This document shows, in pieces, positions 59,241-59,640 of a DNA stretch of 59,640 nucleotides. The notes beneath the pieces are model-generated. The model saw only the letters and a program-made list of their open reading frames with translations. It had not been told where the DNA came from and did not search any database. Numbering within the stretch: position 1 is the first letter of the stretch; the number at the start of each line of letters is the position of its first letter. Position numbers and translations under genes: made by a program. Source of the stretch: Methanobacteriota archaeon (GTDB lineage: Archaea; JAADCQ01; Methanopyri; Methanopyrales; Methanopyraceae); NCBI GenBank assembly GCA_027064305.1, contig JAMOPY010000036.1, positions 1-59,640 of the forward strand, in the 5' to 3' direction.

Positions 59241-59640
59241 CGGTCCCCGCCCGGCCCGGGCCGTGGTGAGAATTCCTTTAGCCGACGCAAGGATGAGGAG
59301 TACTCCCCAGGCCGAGCCGCCCACTCCCCCACCCGGGACCCCTCCCCGTACTCGGACACCGCCCGGATCACCTCGCCGTAGTCCACCCACCCCGACTTCT
59401 CCCCGCACCGGGGGCAGACCAACCTCACCCGCTCCGGATCCTCACCCTGAAGCGTGGCGGGGTTCCCGCACTCCGGGCACCGGAGGTGGCGCACGAACCG
59501 GAACACGGGGCATCCCGAGCCCCGCATGCAGCGCGTGCACAGGTGGTACTCCCGGGCGCAGGGAACCTCCGCCTCCAGGCACGCGGTCAAGTCGACGCGC
59601 AGGCCGAAGTCCGGCTCCACCACGGCCGCGTCGACGTCCA
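59231..59640 (-). CDS. Cysteine-rich protein, possibly 5'-truncated by the window edge
   Basis: At least 130 residues. GTG 59623 is a possible start, but the frame stays open to the window edge, so the N terminus may be missing. There are three cysteine clusters: CAREYHLCTRCMRGSGC, CPECG and CPRCGEK. The latter two form a zinc ribbon; the first could bind an Fe-S cluster. The acidic middle is followed by an Arg/Ser-rich tail. Family not recognised. Confidence 0.6.
   Translation of the reverse strand, partial: DVDAAVVEPDFGLRVDLTACLEAEVPCAREYHLCTRCMRGSGCPVFRFVRHLRCPECGNPATLQGEDPERVRLVCPRCGEKSGWVDYGEVIRAVSEYGEGSRVGEWAARPGEYSSSLRRLKEFSPRPGPGGDRNA

Overview
The window looks like the genome of a GC-rich hyperthermophilic methanogen of the Methanopyrus lineage. 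Four things support this. A selenocysteine-type F420-reducing hydrogenase (frhA, frhG, frhB) carries an archaeal SECIS hairpin. The F420 cofactor genes cofG and cofH are present. Both tRNA genes (His, Asn) encode C at position 8, which in Methanopyrus kandleri is edited to U. Several compact C/D-box guide RNA genes sit in the few real intergenic gaps. Genes are packed tightly, TTG and GTG starts are common, and strong purine-rich ribosome-binding sites are used. I saw no insertion sequence, integrase or CRISPR array.

Layout. 1-2.3 kb (+): tail of a flavin disulfide oxidoreductase, two half-size MgtE-like membrane proteins, a PhoU/TrkA-C protein and an HTH/zinc-ribbon regulator. 2.3-6.6 kb (-): two unknown genes, truA, an AIR-synthase-like protein and a TctA-like membrane protein. 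7.2-9.8 kb (-): GlmU-like and GlmM-like enzymes of UDP-GlcNAc synthesis. 10.7-15.7 kb (-): four consecutive radical SAM genes (cofG, cofH, a SPASM-like protein, a B12-binding protein). 15.7-21.7 kb (+): ileS and alaS. 21.8-27.2 kb (-): a secreted protein, a radical SAM protein, nrdD and a large unknown. 27.3-33.2 kb: a NIL-ferredoxin/U32 operon converging on a DUF39-CBS homocysteine-synthesis gene, then thiI and an AIM24-like gene.

33.2-42.7 kb: tRNA-His, three large polytopic GT-C/YfhO-like membrane proteins, the N-terminal half of a split carB, and small membrane-anchored proteins. 42.6-46.9 kb: a sugar-nucleotide cluster (nucleotidyltransferase, SIS isomerase, GtrA-like protein, phosphohexomutase). 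46.9-49.4 kb: DNA topoisomerase VI subunit B, a non-coding stretch with guide RNA candidates, and tRNA-Asn. 49.4-54.4 kb: a membrane protein, a secreted BPL_N/amidotransferase-like protein, a MurT-like Mur ligase with a zinc ribbon, an anchored unknown and a PflA-like radical SAM enzyme. 54.4-57.4 kb (-): frhA-frhG-frhB. 57.5-59.6 kb: an atypical radical SAM protein and a cysteine-rich protein cut by the window edge.

The genes fit a strict anaerobe that reduces F420 with H2, makes F420 and homocysteine by methanogen routes, and builds amino-sugar polymers at the cell surface. The least explained features are RNA- and architecture-level: a hairpin shared by both tRNA 3' flanks, a tRNA-guide RNA tandem, guide RNAs whose box C overlaps stop codons, CTAG tetramers serving as stop codons on both strands, palindromic ribosome-binding sites shared by divergent genes, and a 97-nt antisense overlap in which both strands encode nearly the same C-terminal peptide.
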